This document shows positions 54,005 to 62,336 of a stretch of DNA of 64,000 nt, piece after piece. Within the stretch, counting starts at the first letter, position 1; each line of letters begins with the position of its first letter. A program made the position numbers and the translations under genes. Source of the stretch: Sphingobacterium sp. (GTDB lineage Bacteria > Bacteroidota > Bacteroidia > Sphingobacteriales > Sphingobacteriaceae); assembly GCA_031277685.1 (NCBI GenBank), contig JAITLV010000298.1, forward strand, positions 1 to 64,000. Reading direction: 5' to 3'. A model generated the notes under the pieces. It ran no database searches and was not told the DNA's origin. It saw only the letters and a list, made by a program, of their open reading frames with translations.

Positions 54005-54635
54005 TCTATTGGAAAGGGCATTTGCCCTCGGTAAAAGAACCAATATGCTTTTGGTTTTTATCCTGCTTACTCTGATAATATGCTGCGGGCATCACAGTGC
54101 TACCGCCCAAACGTTTTCAGAATTTTTTAGGCAAAAGAGTACCCAACGAAAATACCTGATGGAAAGTATTCTTGCATACAAGACCTACGCTACCGTAGCT
54201 TGGAAAGGATATAAGAACCTGCGTAAAGGATGGCGTACCATCAGCGATATAGCGAATGGGGAGCAGAAGCTCCACCTGCTGTATTTTGAGTCCTTGGGTG
54301 AGGTAAATCCCTTGATTAAGAAAAACCCTTTGACTGCTGAAATATTGGAGATGTGCCAAAAGATATACTTTCTGATGGGGAGACGAATAGATATAAATGG
54401 GTTATCCAGGTCAACCGTAATCAGTGATATGAAATCACAGCTTTTGAACGATTGCGAAAACAATCTTCAAGAACTGGATATGTTATTGACCAATCGGGAA
54501 ACCAAAATGACCGACAAGGCCAGATTGAACAAACTTCATGCTATTCACGGCGCAGTAAGAAATACTTTGGAGCTTGCCATGCAGTTCACAATGGACATGG
54601 AACTGATGAAAGGAGGGGAACATGAAAACGATTAA
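53988..54635 (+). CDS. TraI-associated exported conjugation protein
   Basis: Protein of about 215 residues from ATG 53,988 (an ATG at 53,961 adds nine). A hydrophobic signal segment ('MLLVFILLTLIICCGHHSATAQ') is followed by a helical region: 'YLMESILAYKTYATVAWKGY', 'LRKGWRTISDIANGEQKLHL' and a C-terminal helix 'TLELAMQFTMDMELM'. It lies between the two TraI-like paralogues and overlaps both neighbours (17 bases with the first, 14 with the next). Its shape suggests a helical periplasmic partner of the same complex. I do not have a family name for it. Confidence 0.75.
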   Translation: MKSKTNLLERAFALGKRTNMLLVFILLTLIICCGHHSATAQTFSEFFRQKSTQRKYLMESILAYKTYATVAWKGYKNLRKGWRTISDIANGEQKLHLLYFESLGEVNPLIKKNPLTAEILEMCQKIYFLMGRRIDINGLSRSTVISDMKSQLLNDCENNLQELDMLLTNRETKMTDKARLNKLHAIHGAVRNTLELAMQFTMDMELMKGGEHEND

Positions 54636-55278
54636 ATATTGGTTGCTATCCGTTCTGATGTCACTAACTGTTGGAGCAAGCAGGGCGCAGTCTACGGAGG
54701 TTCAGCAATTGTTGCTCAACGCCACCAAACTTGGCCAGTTGAAAAACATCTTAAGGGATATGAAAAAGGGCTATGACATCCTGACCAGTGGCTACAATAC
54801 CATTAAAGGGATTTCAAAGGGCAATTTTTCAATTCACGATGCCTTCCTTCAGGGCCTACTGAAAGTAAGCCCCTCGGTAAGAAAGTACAAGAGGATTGCA
54901 GACATCGTGGCTTTACAGAAACAGATTGTTCGGGAATACCGTTGGGGCTATGAACGGTTCAAAAATTCAGGCACTTTTTCCGCGCAGGAACTGGATTATT
55001 TTGCCAATGTCTACACCAACTTGGTCGATAAGAGCATGCGCAACATAGAAGAACTGATATTGGTGGTTACTTCGTCCAAGTTACGGATGTCGGATGATGA
55101 ACGCATCGGACAGATTGATGACCTATATGGAAAGACAAAAGATTTGCTTGCTTTCTTGAATTACTTCAACGATGAGGTTACGGTGATGGAGAAATTGAAA
55201 GAGAAGGAGAAATTCGATATAAAAGGGCTGGAAAACATCTATCTGCCAAAAGGAAAGGAGGTAGACAATGAAGACTGA
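54622..55278 (+). CDS. TraI-like paralogue 2, exported
   Basis: Protein of 218 residues. Signal peptide ending SRA-Q (about 22) then 'LGQLKNILRDMKKGYDILTS', 'VREYRWGYERFKNSGTFSAQ', 'ELDYFANVYTNLVDKSMRNI' and 'MSDDERIGQIDDLYGKTKDL'. The second half lines up with TraI at 53,303 (V-x-EY-x-W-x2-ERF; VY-x2-L-x3-S-x2-NI; MSD-x-ER), so the two are paralogues. Automatic annotation sometimes calls such proteins TerB-like; I see no tellurite-resistance context. Upstream AGGAGGGG (54,610-54,617) is a clear ribosome site, unusual in this phylum. It overlaps traJ by 11 bases. Confidence 0.8.
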   Translation: MKTIKYWLLSVLMSLTVGASRAQSTEVQQLLLNATKLGQLKNILRDMKKGYDILTSGYNTIKGISKGNFSIHDAFLQGLLKVSPSVRKYKRIADIVALQKQIVREYRWGYERFKNSGTFSAQELDYFANVYTNLVDKSMRNIEELILVVTSSKLRMSDDERIGQIDDLYGKTKDLLAFLNYFNDEVTVMEKLKEKEKFDIKGLENIYLPKGKEVDNED

Positions 55279-56479
55279 TAAACTGATAGGGATAGCTACC
55301 GTAACACTCTTTATCTTCCCGATTTGCGCAAGCGCACAGGGCTTGAGCGATACGCTATCAGGAATGCAGTCGGTACTTGATAGGATTTACGACGAAATGC
55401 TCCCTCTTTCAAGCCGTCTTATCGACGTGGCCCGTGGCATAGCTGGATTTGGCGCCCTATGGTATATTGCCAGCCGTGTCTGGCGCCAACTCGCATCTGC
55501 CGAACCCCTCGATTTCTATCCCTTGTTGCGCCCCTTTGCCCTCGGACTGGCCATAGCCCTGTTCCCCGTCGTCCTTTCTGTTCTCAATGCCGTTCTGGGG
55601 CCTACCGTGTCGGCCACTTCTGCAATGGTCAAGGACAGTAACACGTCTATCGAGCATTTGCTCAAGCAAAAGGAGATTGCCCTTAAAAAGACAAAGAACT
55701 GGCAGATTTTCGAAGGTCAGAACGGTGCGGGAAATAGGGAGGAATGGTATAAGATGAGGCATCCTAATGATAAAAATGGGTCTAAGGATAAGTGGTTAGA
55801 CCGTGTATATAATGATATGCAATTTTGGATGGATAAGCAGATGTACAGTTTCCGTAATTCGATTAAGGCATGGTTAAAGGAAGTATTGGAAGTTGTCTAT
55901 CTCGGAGCATCGCTGTGTATCAATACCCTTCGAACGTTTTTCCTTATCGTATTGGCAGTAATAGGCCCATTGGCACTAGGGTTCTCGGTCTATGATGGTT
56001 TTCAGCAGACATTGTCCAATTATCTGTCGCGTTATATCAATATTTTCCTTTGGCTGCCAATCAGTAATATTTTCGGGAGCATCTTGGGCAAGATACAGGA
56101 GAATATGCTCCGGCTAGACCTCAGTCAGATTGAGGCCAGTGGTGATACATTTTTCAGTACGACCGATACCGCCTATCTGGTCTTCCTGCTTATCGGAATT
56201 GTTGGGTTCTTTTCAGTGCCTACAGTGGCCAGTTATATCGTACAGGCAACGGGACAGAATACCTATTTGCAACGTATCAACACCTTGGTCGTTGGAGCAG
56301 GTCAATTTGGAGCCTCTAATATGGATACTTCAATGGGGAAAGGCTCTGTTGGGGCTATGGCTACCAACTATGGTAAACTTGCAGGGCAGGTTTACAATAA
56401 AGTGAGGGACAGTTTTTCAAAAATCGGTTCAGATGGGGATAAAGACAGCAACCAAAGGAGCAAACTTGAGGGAAAATAA
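55268..56479 (+). CDS. traJ: conjugation protein TraJ (VirB6-like)
   Basis: Protein of 403 residues with several membrane segments. After a signal-like start (LFIFPICASAQ) there are hydrophobic stretches near 59-75 ('IAGFGALWYIASRVW'), 88-113 ('PFALGLAIALFPVVLSVLNA'), 209-240 ('VYLGASLCINTLRTFFLIVL'), 260-280 and 300-330 ('AYLVFLLIGIVGFFSVPTVA'). Sequence style matches TraJ of Bacteroidota elements, which takes the VirB6 place in the inner membrane. An AAGGAGG site (55,255-55,261) precedes its ATG. Full length for the family. Confidence 0.92.
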   Translation: MKTDKLIGIATVTLFIFPICASAQGLSDTLSGMQSVLDRIYDEMLPLSSRLIDVARGIAGFGALWYIASRVWRQLASAEPLDFYPLLRPFALGLAIALFPVVLSVLNAVLGPTVSATSAMVKDSNTSIEHLLKQKEIALKKTKNWQIFEGQNGAGNREEWYKMRHPNDKNGSKDKWLDRVYNDMQFWMDKQMYSFRNSIKAWLKEVLEVVYLGASLCINTLRTFFLIVLAVIGPLALGFSVYDGFQQTLSNYLSRYINIFLWLPISNIFGSILGKIQENMLRLDLSQIEASGDTFFSTTDTAYLVFLLIGIVGFFSVPTVASYIVQATGQNTYLQRINTLVVGAGQFGASNMDTSMGKGSVGAMATNYGKLAGQVYNKVRDSFSKIGSDGDKDSNQRSKLEGK

Positions 56480-56490
56480 TATCTAAAACT

Positions 56491-57099
56491 ATGTTCAAAA
56501 AACTCAATAATATAGAAACGGCATTTCAGCATGTAAGGATGTTCAGCCTGATTTTCCTTGTAGCCTGTTGCACTGTATGCACCTATATTGTTTATAAGTG
56601 TTTTGCGATGGTAAACAGTGAACGAGAACGGGTGTATATTCTGTCAAATGGCAAGGCTTTGGAAGCTCTGTCAGATGATAGAAGGGAAAACCTACCCGTG
56701 GAGATACGTGACCATATCGCCAATTTCCATCGGTATTTTTTTACGCTTGACCCTGATGAAAAAGTGATACAGCAAAATGCTTCAAAGGCATTCGACCTTG
56801 CGGACATCAGCGCAAAAAAAGCGTACGACAATTTACGGGAACAGGGATTTTATGCGAATGTTATTTCCGCTAATATCTCAGTTCGATTGGAGGTTGACAG
56901 TATTTCCCTTGAACTGGACAATGCCCCATATAGGTTTACCTGTTATTCCACCCAAGAACTTATCCGTAGCACATCTACAGTAAAGCGGAAATTGGTTACC
57001 AAAGGAGAATTACGAACGGTGTCCAGAAGTGACAATAATCCCCACGGATTTCTAATCCAGCGATGGGAAACTGTGTTTAATGAAGATTTAGCGAAATGA
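56491..57099 (+). CDS. traK: conjugation protein TraK (VirB8-like)
   Basis: Protein of 202 residues. One hydrophobic segment (about 16-38, 'RMFSLIFLVACCTVCTYIVY') near the N-terminus is followed by a periplasmic domain with 'AKKAYDNLREQGFYANVISA', 'FTCYSTQELIRSTSTVKRKL' and 'HGFLIQRWETVF'. This matches TraK, which has the single-membrane-segment layout of VirB8. It overlaps the TraL-like gene by 4 bases (ATGA). Confidence 0.92.
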   Translation: MFKKLNNIETAFQHVRMFSLIFLVACCTVCTYIVYKCFAMVNSERERVYILSNGKALEALSDDRRENLPVEIRDHIANFHRYFFTLDPDEKVIQQNASKAFDLADISAKKAYDNLREQGFYANVISANISVRLEVDSISLELDNAPYRFTCYSTQELIRSTSTVKRKLVTKGELRTVSRSDNNPHGFLIQRWETVFNEDLAK

Positions 57100-57266
57100 C
57101 ACGGATAGGAAAATTAATTAGGCTCATGGAGCAGCGTATCGGGAATTCCCTGAACCAAAAAGCTGAAAAAATGGGTATAAAAAAAATGAAATGGCTACTG
57201 CTATCACTCGGTGCGGTGTTCACCGCCTATTACCTATTTCTAATAGTCAATGCACTTATTAAATAA
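57096..57266 (+). CDS. traL: small TraL-like membrane protein
   Basis: Protein of 56 residues starting at the ATGA overlap with traK. A basic N-terminal half (MTRIGKLIRLMEQRIGNSLN, then KKMK) is followed by one membrane segment (about 33-53, 'WLLLSLGAVFTAYYLFLIVN'). In CTnDOT-like operons a small traL lies between traK and traM; this gene has that size and place. The name is given mainly by position and shape. Confidence 0.75.
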   Translation: MTRIGKLIRLMEQRIGNSLNQKAEKMGIKKMKWLLLSLGAVFTAYYLFLIVNALIK

Positions 57267-57273
57267 TAAAATT

Positions 57274-58347
57274 ATGGAAAAAAGAAAGAAAAAAGCTCTA
57301 TTGGTCTTGCCTCTGGTGGCTATTCCACTCCTTACTCTTGCATTCCACGCATTAGAGGGAGGTTCAGGACTTAAGGAAAAAGAAAATGTTACCAAGAAGG
57401 GCATCAATACGGAACTTCCCGATGCCAAACTCCGTAGCGATGAAAAGAAAGATAAATTCTCGTTATACAAGAACAGTACGGATGATACCATAGGCAATTT
57501 CAATGCGCCAACTGATACAGTCTTTGACCGTTTGGGTTTCAATGGTGCAAGGGAAATAGATAGGAAGAGCGAAGAAATCAATGGGAAACTCGAACGGCTT
57601 GAAAAACGCTTGAAGGATGAAGAAGAGGCTGATATGCAGACAACCTATAGAAGCCGAAGGGCGGTTGTCCAGCCAAGTCAGACAGATACGGACATGCGTG
57701 GTGATGTAGACCGTTTGGAGAAGCTGATGAGGCAGATGCAGGAAGACAATGGCCCTGATGCGGAAACCGTCCAACTGAATGCTATGTTGCAGAATATTCT
57801 CGACATCCAGCACCCCGAGCGTGTAGCTAATCGGACAAGGTCATATTTGGATACGCTTTCTATGGACAGTTTATTCAGGGCAATTCCTGCAACCATTCTC
57901 GATAAGAAGAAAGCCGTTCAGGGAGCTACCCTAAAGCTTCGTTTAGATGATACGGTAACATTATCTGGACAGAAGATACCAAAGGGACATGAGATATATG
58001 GCATAGTAAACATTATGAACCAGCGACTATTATTGAATATCACCAATATTAGGTTAGGTACCTCTATCATTCCCGTAAATCTTGCCCTTTATGGACTTGA
58101 TGGGATTGAAGGACTGTATGCGCCCGATGCTATCCTGACGGAAACGGCTAATTTAGGCGCAGATAGGGCAATTGGAGGGATTGGCATGTATGGGCTAGAC
58201 CAATCAATGGCTACCCAATTGGCTACCGCTGGAATAGACGCTGCCCGTAGCGCACTTGGCAAGCGGGTACGTAAGGTAAAAGTGAAGATAAAAACGGGCC
58301 AGAAAGTACTCTTACGAGATAAATCGAAAAAGAACTTAACTAAATAA
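57274..58347 (+). CDS. traM: conjugation protein TraM (VirB10-like role)
   Basis: Protein of about 357 residues; ATG 57,274 is preferred since it lies 8 bases after traL, while the frame is open to 57,250. One membrane segment near residues 8-24 (ALLVLPLVAIPLLTLAFHAL) is followed by a long coiled/linker region (about 100-160, Glu/Lys-rich, with 'SEEINGKLERLEKRLKDEEE') and a conserved C-terminal domain 'YGIVNIMNQRLLLNITNIRL' and 'GTSIIPVNLALYGLDGIEGL'. That C-terminal domain is diagnostic of TraM in Bacteroidota elements, which bridges the membranes as VirB10 does. Normally traN follows; here it does not. Confidence 0.93.
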   Translation: MEKRKKKALLVLPLVAIPLLTLAFHALEGGSGLKEKENVTKKGINTELPDAKLRSDEKKDKFSLYKNSTDDTIGNFNAPTDTVFDRLGFNGAREIDRKSEEINGKLERLEKRLKDEEEADMQTTYRSRRAVVQPSQTDTDMRGDVDRLEKLMRQMQEDNGPDAETVQLNAMLQNILDIQHPERVANRTRSYLDTLSMDSLFRAIPATILDKKKAVQGATLKLRLDDTVTLSGQKIPKGHEIYGIVNIMNQRLLLNITNIRLGTSIIPVNLALYGLDGIEGLYAPDAILTETANLGADRAIGGIGMYGLDQSMATQLATAGIDAARSALGKRVRKVKVKIKTGQKVLLRDKSKKNLTK

Positions 58348-58354
58348 TAAAGCT

Positions 58355-59344
58355 ATGAATCTGAATAATTTGGAAGACAGGATTTTTGATATGCAGGCAC
58401 TTGGTTTTTCAGAGGAAAATATCAAGAAAATGCAGGAACTCATGGAAAAGAACGCCGTTTCTTTCAATCTGTATGAAACCCATCGGGCAGATAAGGGAGG
58501 TGTGATTGACTATACCGTGTACATAAAAAAATCGGCACAGTCAGATTTTTATTACCTCCCTAAATTTGATGCTGTTCAAGACAAGGTGAAAACTGGCCCT
58601 GAACAAAAATATTTGGTCATCACGCCACATGAAGAGCCAGGTAAGAGTTTGGTGCGTAAGCTGGAAACTATCAATGAAGCCCTTGATTATTTTGCACTAC
58701 AGCCGAAGGCCGAACTAGCGATTGGTAAGGATGCCAAGTCTAAGCTCAGCTTGGCACAGAGAGAGGGCGGAAAGGTCATCTATGCGGAACGTAATTTTCG
58801 CTCGGTAATTGGACAGCCACCAATCCCGCAGACATTCTACGTGGAAGAAGGCAAAGGTATGACCAAGATACAGGCAGGTAATCTTGTTCAGGGAAGGGCT
58901 GTTTTCAGGGACGACCTTGTAAACTTTCAGGGACAGCCATACACTGCTTGGATTGCGCTCAATTTCAATAAGCCGAGGGATAGGTACGGCAATTATCCAC
59001 TTCAAATCTATAGCGTTCCAAACTATGGTTTTGACCTCAAAACTTCGCTATCGGAATATAAAATAGGGGAAATGGAACAACCAAAGCTAGCCGCACAAAT
59101 CGAGAATGCAATATGTAATGGTGAGAGGATTATTGTAACCTGTACAAACGCAGATAATGAGAAAAAACAGGTCTTTATGGAAGCTTCGGTACGTTTCCGT
59201 ACGCTTAACTTCTTTAGGATGGACGGCAAGCCCGAAATGCGGGAGCAGTTTCTCAAGCTAGGAGCTAGTCAGCGGGTATCAGGGCAGATGCTCTCCAACA
59301 ATCAATCCCAACAGCAGGAAAATGGTGCCCGTGTCAGGAGATAG
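58355..59344 (+). CDS. DUF3945-like cytoplasmic protein in the place of TraN
   Basis: Protein of 329 residues with no signal peptide and no membrane segment. The text LFRTLNFFRMDGK-like (here 'SVRFRTLNFFRMDGKPEMRE', near 283-302), 'NFQGQPYTAWIALNFNKPRD' and 'YAERNFRSVIGQPP' resemble the repeats of DUF3945 proteins, which are linked to topoisomerase-like genes in Bacteroidota elements. It is not TraN (DUF4138), which is exported and larger. It follows traM by 7 bases. A part in DNA processing or regulation of the element is possible but cannot be proven. Confidence 0.65.
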   Translation: MNLNNLEDRIFDMQALGFSEENIKKMQELMEKNAVSFNLYETHRADKGGVIDYTVYIKKSAQSDFYYLPKFDAVQDKVKTGPEQKYLVITPHEEPGKSLVRKLETINEALDYFALQPKAELAIGKDAKSKLSLAQREGGKVIYAERNFRSVIGQPPIPQTFYVEEGKGMTKIQAGNLVQGRAVFRDDLVNFQGQPYTAWIALNFNKPRDRYGNYPLQIYSVPNYGFDLKTSLSEYKIGEMEQPKLAAQIENAICNGERIIVTCTNADNEKKQVFMEASVRFRTLNFFRMDGKPEMREQFLKLGASQRVSGQMLSNNQSQQQENGARVRR

Positions 59345-59389
59345 GCACCATTCTTGTTTGAAAATCGGAAATTTTAACTTAAAATAGAC

Positions 59390-59566
59390 ATGGAAAAATT
59401 CAATCAACTGAAGGCTCTCATCGAAGGAGCCGAACAAGATGCTACCGCATTCTATCAAAAAGGGAATAAAGCTGCGGGAACACGTCTGCGTAACGCATTG
59501 CAACAGACTAAAACTATAGCACAGGAAATCCGCAATGAGGTAACTGCCCGCAAAAATTCAAAGTAA
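59390..59566 (+). CDS. histone H1-like small protein
   Basis: Protein of 58 residues, MEKFNQLKALIEGAEQDATA, continuing with KGNKAAGTRLRNALQQTKTI and ending ARKNSK. This is the form of the short histone H1-like proteins found in Bacteroidota: one long amphipathic helix, with KGNKAAGTR in the middle and basic residues toward the end. They are thought to bind DNA and are widespread on the chromosome and on mobile elements. Here the gene follows the DUF3945-like gene by 45 bases and ends at a terminator. Confidence 0.85.
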   Translation: MEKFNQLKALIEGAEQDATAFYQKGNKAAGTRLRNALQQTKTIAQEIRNEVTARKNSK

Positions 59567-59588
59567 GGCAGTTTTTGTTACAATAGAA

Positions 59589-59618
59589 GCCTGTTACCGT
59601 TTTGGTAGCGGGCTTTTT
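59589..59618 (+). terminator. terminator after the histone-like gene
   Basis: GCCTGTTACC (59,589-59,598) pairs with GGTAGCGGGC (59,604-59,613), allowing one mismatch/wobble, and T bases follow. It lies 22 bases after the stop and likely ends the whole tra operon transcript. Confidence 0.85.
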
Positions 59619-59675
59619 CGTTGTTAAGGAAAAAAGTTTTGTATTTTTATATTGATAACCAATGATTTAAATGTT

Positions 59676-60113
59676 ATGAGAACAAGTTGTTTTAGCCTCA
59701 TGGCAATGCTATTAATTGCGCTCTGTTCCTGCTCGGGAAAAGGTAAACGTTTGGAGGAAAAGATAATCGGACGTTATTTCTCTGTATCGGAAAATGAATA
59801 TGACCATTTCAAGGACACAATGGAAATCAGGAGAACCGATGATGGTAAATACGATGTAACGCAAATTGCAAATTGGTCTTCCGCCAAGAAATCAGACCCT
59901 ACCAGACCTAATAGGAATAAAGTTGCAGGCGAGTGGATAAACTATGGAAAAGGCGACACTTTTACGGGTAGTTTCCAAATGAGCGATACAACCCTCCGTA
60001 TCACAGACCCAATGTCCGGCAGTGTGGAAATTATCAGATTTGACGTAGATGAAGGTCTGATGTATTACCCTGTTAGGAATAGCTTTGAAACTTATACTAA
60101 AATCAAAGATTAA
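59676..60113 (+). CDS. small lipoprotein of unknown function
   Basis: Protein of about 145 residues from ATG 59,676; the frame extends to 59,652. A lipobox (LIALCSCSG) gives a lipidated Cys near residue 18-20. The mature part is beta-rich with 'GRYFSVSENEYDHFKDTMEI' and 'YYPVRNSFETYTKIKD'. No family is recognised. Entry-exclusion or surface proteins of conjugative elements are often lipoproteins of this size, but that is only a suggestion. Terminated by the hairpin at 60,115. Confidence 0.7.
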   Translation: MRTSCFSLMAMLLIALCSCSGKGKRLEEKIIGRYFSVSENEYDHFKDTMEIRRTDDGKYDVTQIANWSSAKKSDPTRPNRNKVAGEWINYGKGDTFTGSFQMSDTTLRITDPMSGSVEIIRFDVDEGLMYYPVRNSFETYTKIKD

Positions 60114-60114
60114 G

Positions 60115-60143
60115 AGGATTGGCAATAATGTCAATCCTTTTTT
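60115..60143 (+). terminator. terminator after the lipoprotein gene
   Basis: AGGATTG (60,115-60,121) pairs with CAATCCT (60,132-60,138) followed by T bases, 2 bases after the stop codon region. Confidence 0.8.
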
Positions 60144-60339
60144 ATTTATCTACCAATACCTTTCTTTGGCGTAGAGGCTTCTATCGTTCCTCGGAAGCCA
60201 CAACGCCCGATGCTTTCCTACAGGCTGGTCGCGTACCGCTACAGCCCGTAGGGCTTTCCTCTATGTGATAAGACCTTTACTTTCTATATGTCATTTTAAG
60301 ATAGCCTAAGGCTTTTTGTTGCACAAATTTCTGAACAAC

Positions 60340-60457
60340 CTCCCTTTCGCCAAGGCAGACCCCTGCGGGGTTTGTACACAAAAAATCTTCCTTTCGCGCC
60401 TCGCTGCGCTCTGCACGAAAGCGTATTTTTTGTGACAAAGCCTTGTCTTGCAGGGAG
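60340..60457 (+). other. nested inverted repeat, candidate structured RNA or second DNA-processing site
   Basis: Arms nest as follows: CTCCCT (60,340-60,345) with AGGGAG (60,452-60,457); CAAGGC (60,351-60,356) with GCCTTG (60,440-60,445); CACAAAAAAT (60,377-60,386) with ATTTTTTGTG (60,425-60,434); CTTTCG (60,391-60,396) with CGAAAG (60,416-60,421). A side hairpin CCCC/GGGG lies at 60,360-60,370. The wider stretch 60,144-60,586 has no gene and several more short hairpins (for example GGCTTC/GAAGCC near 60,177 and AGCCC/GGGCT near 60,245). Confidence 0.5.
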
Positions 60458-60586
60458 ATTGTATCAGGAGCGGGTATCTAACAAAAGCCAGAGGCCCGTG
60501 TCCTCGGGTTTGCGTTCAAAATTCTGATTATGAAAAAAGGACAGCAAAACACAGGCAATCGGTCGCCACCTCAAGGAGGTGCCACC

Positions 60587-61162
60587 ATGGAAAAAACAAT
60601 CAAATTTTTAATATTAAAAAACAGTATCATGAAAACGATAGTAATAGAAAGCAAAGAAATCCTTAAAGGAACAAACGGAACTGCTGATAAAACAGCAGAT
60701 AGTAAGACAGACAATAAAAATATTGTTCAAACTAAAAACAAGGAAGAAAAAGAGACGAAACCTCAAAATAGAACGGTTGGGAATGGAAAACAGGACACTA
60801 ACATACCTGCGCCTAGCGAGCCAAAGGTAAGCGAACCACCTATAACGGTTCAGCCGTTAAAACCTGTTCCAAATCTTGAAAGTACCCTAAAACGTGTAGA
60901 AGAGTTGCACCGCAGGAAAATACAACGTGATAGGCTGATAGGTACGATTGACACGTTGGATTCGTTCGAGGTCGAATTGAAAGACGATGCGGACGAAACC
61001 AATGGAAATCATTTCCAAGGCTGTAAGCTGACTATAGAGGATGATGACCGTAACCAGTTTATAACGAAAAATCCAGTCATTATCAAAGCGGTAGCACAGT
61101 TTGTGAAAAATATGTGTGTGGATAGATTAGGAGAAGTCGAGGCAGAAATCACACTTCCTTAA
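60587..61162 (+). CDS. hypothetical element protein with acidic linker
   Basis: Protein of about 191 residues; ATG 60,587 is chosen because AAGGAGGT (60,573-60,580) stands 6 bases before it, an almost perfect ribosome site. Later ATG at 60,629 and an earlier one at 60,530 are alternatives. A Lys/Asp/Asn/Pro-rich segment (about 35-95) is followed by a compact domain 'LKRVEELHRRKIQRDRLIGT' and 'GCKLTIEDDDRNQFITKNPV'. No family named. Lies just after the nested inverted repeat and before DUF3560, an arrangement seen in other elements of this phylum. Confidence 0.65.
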   Translation: MEKTIKFLILKNSIMKTIVIESKEILKGTNGTADKTADSKTDNKNIVQTKNKEEKETKPQNRTVGNGKQDTNIPAPSEPKVSEPPITVQPLKPVPNLESTLKRVEELHRRKIQRDRLIGTIDTLDSFEVELKDDADETNGNHFQGCKLTIEDDDRNQFITKNPVIIKAVAQFVKNMCVDRLGEVEAEITLP

Positions 61163-61167
61163 TTTAT

Positions 61168-61201
61168 AATCCCCCAAGCCTGTTGATGGGCGTGGGGGAT
61201 T
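61168..61201 (+). terminator. hairpin between the two last element genes
   Basis: AATCCCCCA (61,168-61,176) pairs with TGGGGGATT (61,193-61,201) around a loop that itself contains GCC/GGC. T run is weak, so it may be an attenuator or mRNA-stabilising stem rather than a full terminator. Confidence 0.6.
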
Positions 61202-61227
61202 AATTCTAAAATTTAATCAGAAATATC

Positions 61228-62007
61228 ATGAAACATAATTTTGAGGAACGTAGGCAGAGACGTTTGGAACATGCCAAAAACATGGCAGTAAGGGCAGATA
61301 AAGAAAGTGAAGCACTTTATAATGAAGCTAGCAAAATGGCTAGCGCAATACCTTTCGGACAGCCTATCTTAGTTGGGCATCATTCAGAAAGGCGAGATAG
61401 AAACTATCGGGATAAAATACACAATAAGTACGGAAAGGCTTTTAAAACTATGGACAAGGCAGATTACTATCGGAATAAAGCAGATAGTATAGAAGCAAAT
61501 GATAATATCTATGACGATGACCCCGAAGCACTGCAAAAACTGGAAGCAAGATTGACGCTTTTAAAGGATCTGCAAGACTTTATGAAGTCCGCAAACCGCT
61601 GTTTGAAAAAAAACGACAAGAAAGCTTTTTTGAAGCTTCCCAATACGAGCGAAAAGACTTGGGATTTGCTCAATACCCCCAATGTGATGGGAGATATTGG
61701 ATTTGCAGGCTACAAGCTCACAAATAACAATGCGAATATCCGCAGGATAACACAACGTATAGAAAAATTAAAGAGGATAGAGCAGAGGGAGGAGCTAGAT
61801 ACTGTAATAAATGGCGTAAGGATTTTTGAAAACCATGAGGCCAATAGGTTACAGGTGTATTTTGAGGGAAAGCCGAGCGAGGATATTAGGAAGAAATTGA
61901 AATCTAACGGTTTCCGTTGGTCGCCCTCCCAAGGTGCATGGCAGAGGGGTATCGGAAATTACGCCCTTAGAGCTGCTTTTGAGATAGCAAAGAGTTTAGC
62001 GACCTAA
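61228..62007 (+). CDS. DUF3560-domain protein
   Basis: Protein of 259 residues. The N-terminal two thirds is the DUF3560 type: 'FEERRQRRLEHAKNMAVRAD', then 'SMASAIPFGQPILVGHHSE-R'-like text (here near 30-50) and 'RDKIHNKYGKAFKTMDKADY'. A C-terminal segment 'LQVYFEGKPSEDIRKKLKSN' then GFRWSPSQGAWQRGI (near 233-247) is the short motif of antirestriction/N4BP-like 'GFRWS' domains that are often joined with DUF3560. Basic, cytoplasmic, likely DNA-associated. Last gene of the element, followed by a terminator. Confidence 0.82.
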   Translation: MKHNFEERRQRRLEHAKNMAVRADKESEALYNEASKMASAIPFGQPILVGHHSERRDRNYRDKIHNKYGKAFKTMDKADYYRNKADSIEANDNIYDDDPEALQKLEARLTLLKDLQDFMKSANRCLKKNDKKAFLKLPNTSEKTWDLLNTPNVMGDIGFAGYKLTNNNANIRRITQRIEKLKRIEQREELDTVINGVRIFENHEANRLQVYFEGKPSEDIRKKLKSNGFRWSPSQGAWQRGIGNYALRAAFEIAKSLAT

Positions 62008-62023
62008 TCCATTGTGGCAAATT

Positions 62024-62049
62024 AAATAGGCGGTCTAAACCGCCTATTT
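62024..62049 (+). terminator. terminator after the DUF3560 gene
   Basis: AAATAGGCGGT (62,024-62,034) and ACCGCCTATTT (62,039-62,049) form a perfect stem with a CTAA loop, ending 17 bases after the stop. T content after the stem is modest. Confidence 0.8.
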
Positions 62050-62336
62050 GCCCTTTATTTTCTGCCTCGATAGGGATGCAACTCCGTAGCATTCACGACT
62101 GGCCCTTGCGGGCCATCAACTCATGATTACTATCTTTATTAACGCCCTAATATTTGTTTTTTATCTGCAATAAATTGATTATCTTTGTTTTATTCTAGCA
62201 TGTGAAGTTAGAATGGGAGAAGAATAAAACGTTCTTTTTTGTGTCAGAATGAAAAAAATGCCCTATTTAAAACCCTAATACTACAACCTGGTTTTAAGTG
62301 GCTGTAAATTAGATATTTAGAATGGTGGTTAGGTCG
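62050..62336 (+). other. gene-free right end of the element
   Basis: About 290 bases with no gene. A GGCCCTTGCGGGCC hairpin lies near 62,111. The stretch is otherwise AT-rich and presumably holds integrase arm-binding sites. TTAGGTCGTCC just before the right att core echoes the tRNA bases AGGTCGT, with the next 10 bases of the tRNA missing. Confidence 0.5.

Noticed and set aside
54622..55278. Tellurite resistance (TerB) function
   Set aside because: The protein aligns by eye with TraI of the same operon and has no tellurite-resistance neighbours.
58355..59344. TraN assignment for the gene after traM
   Set aside because: No signal peptide, and sequence resembles DUF3945 rather than the exported TraN family.
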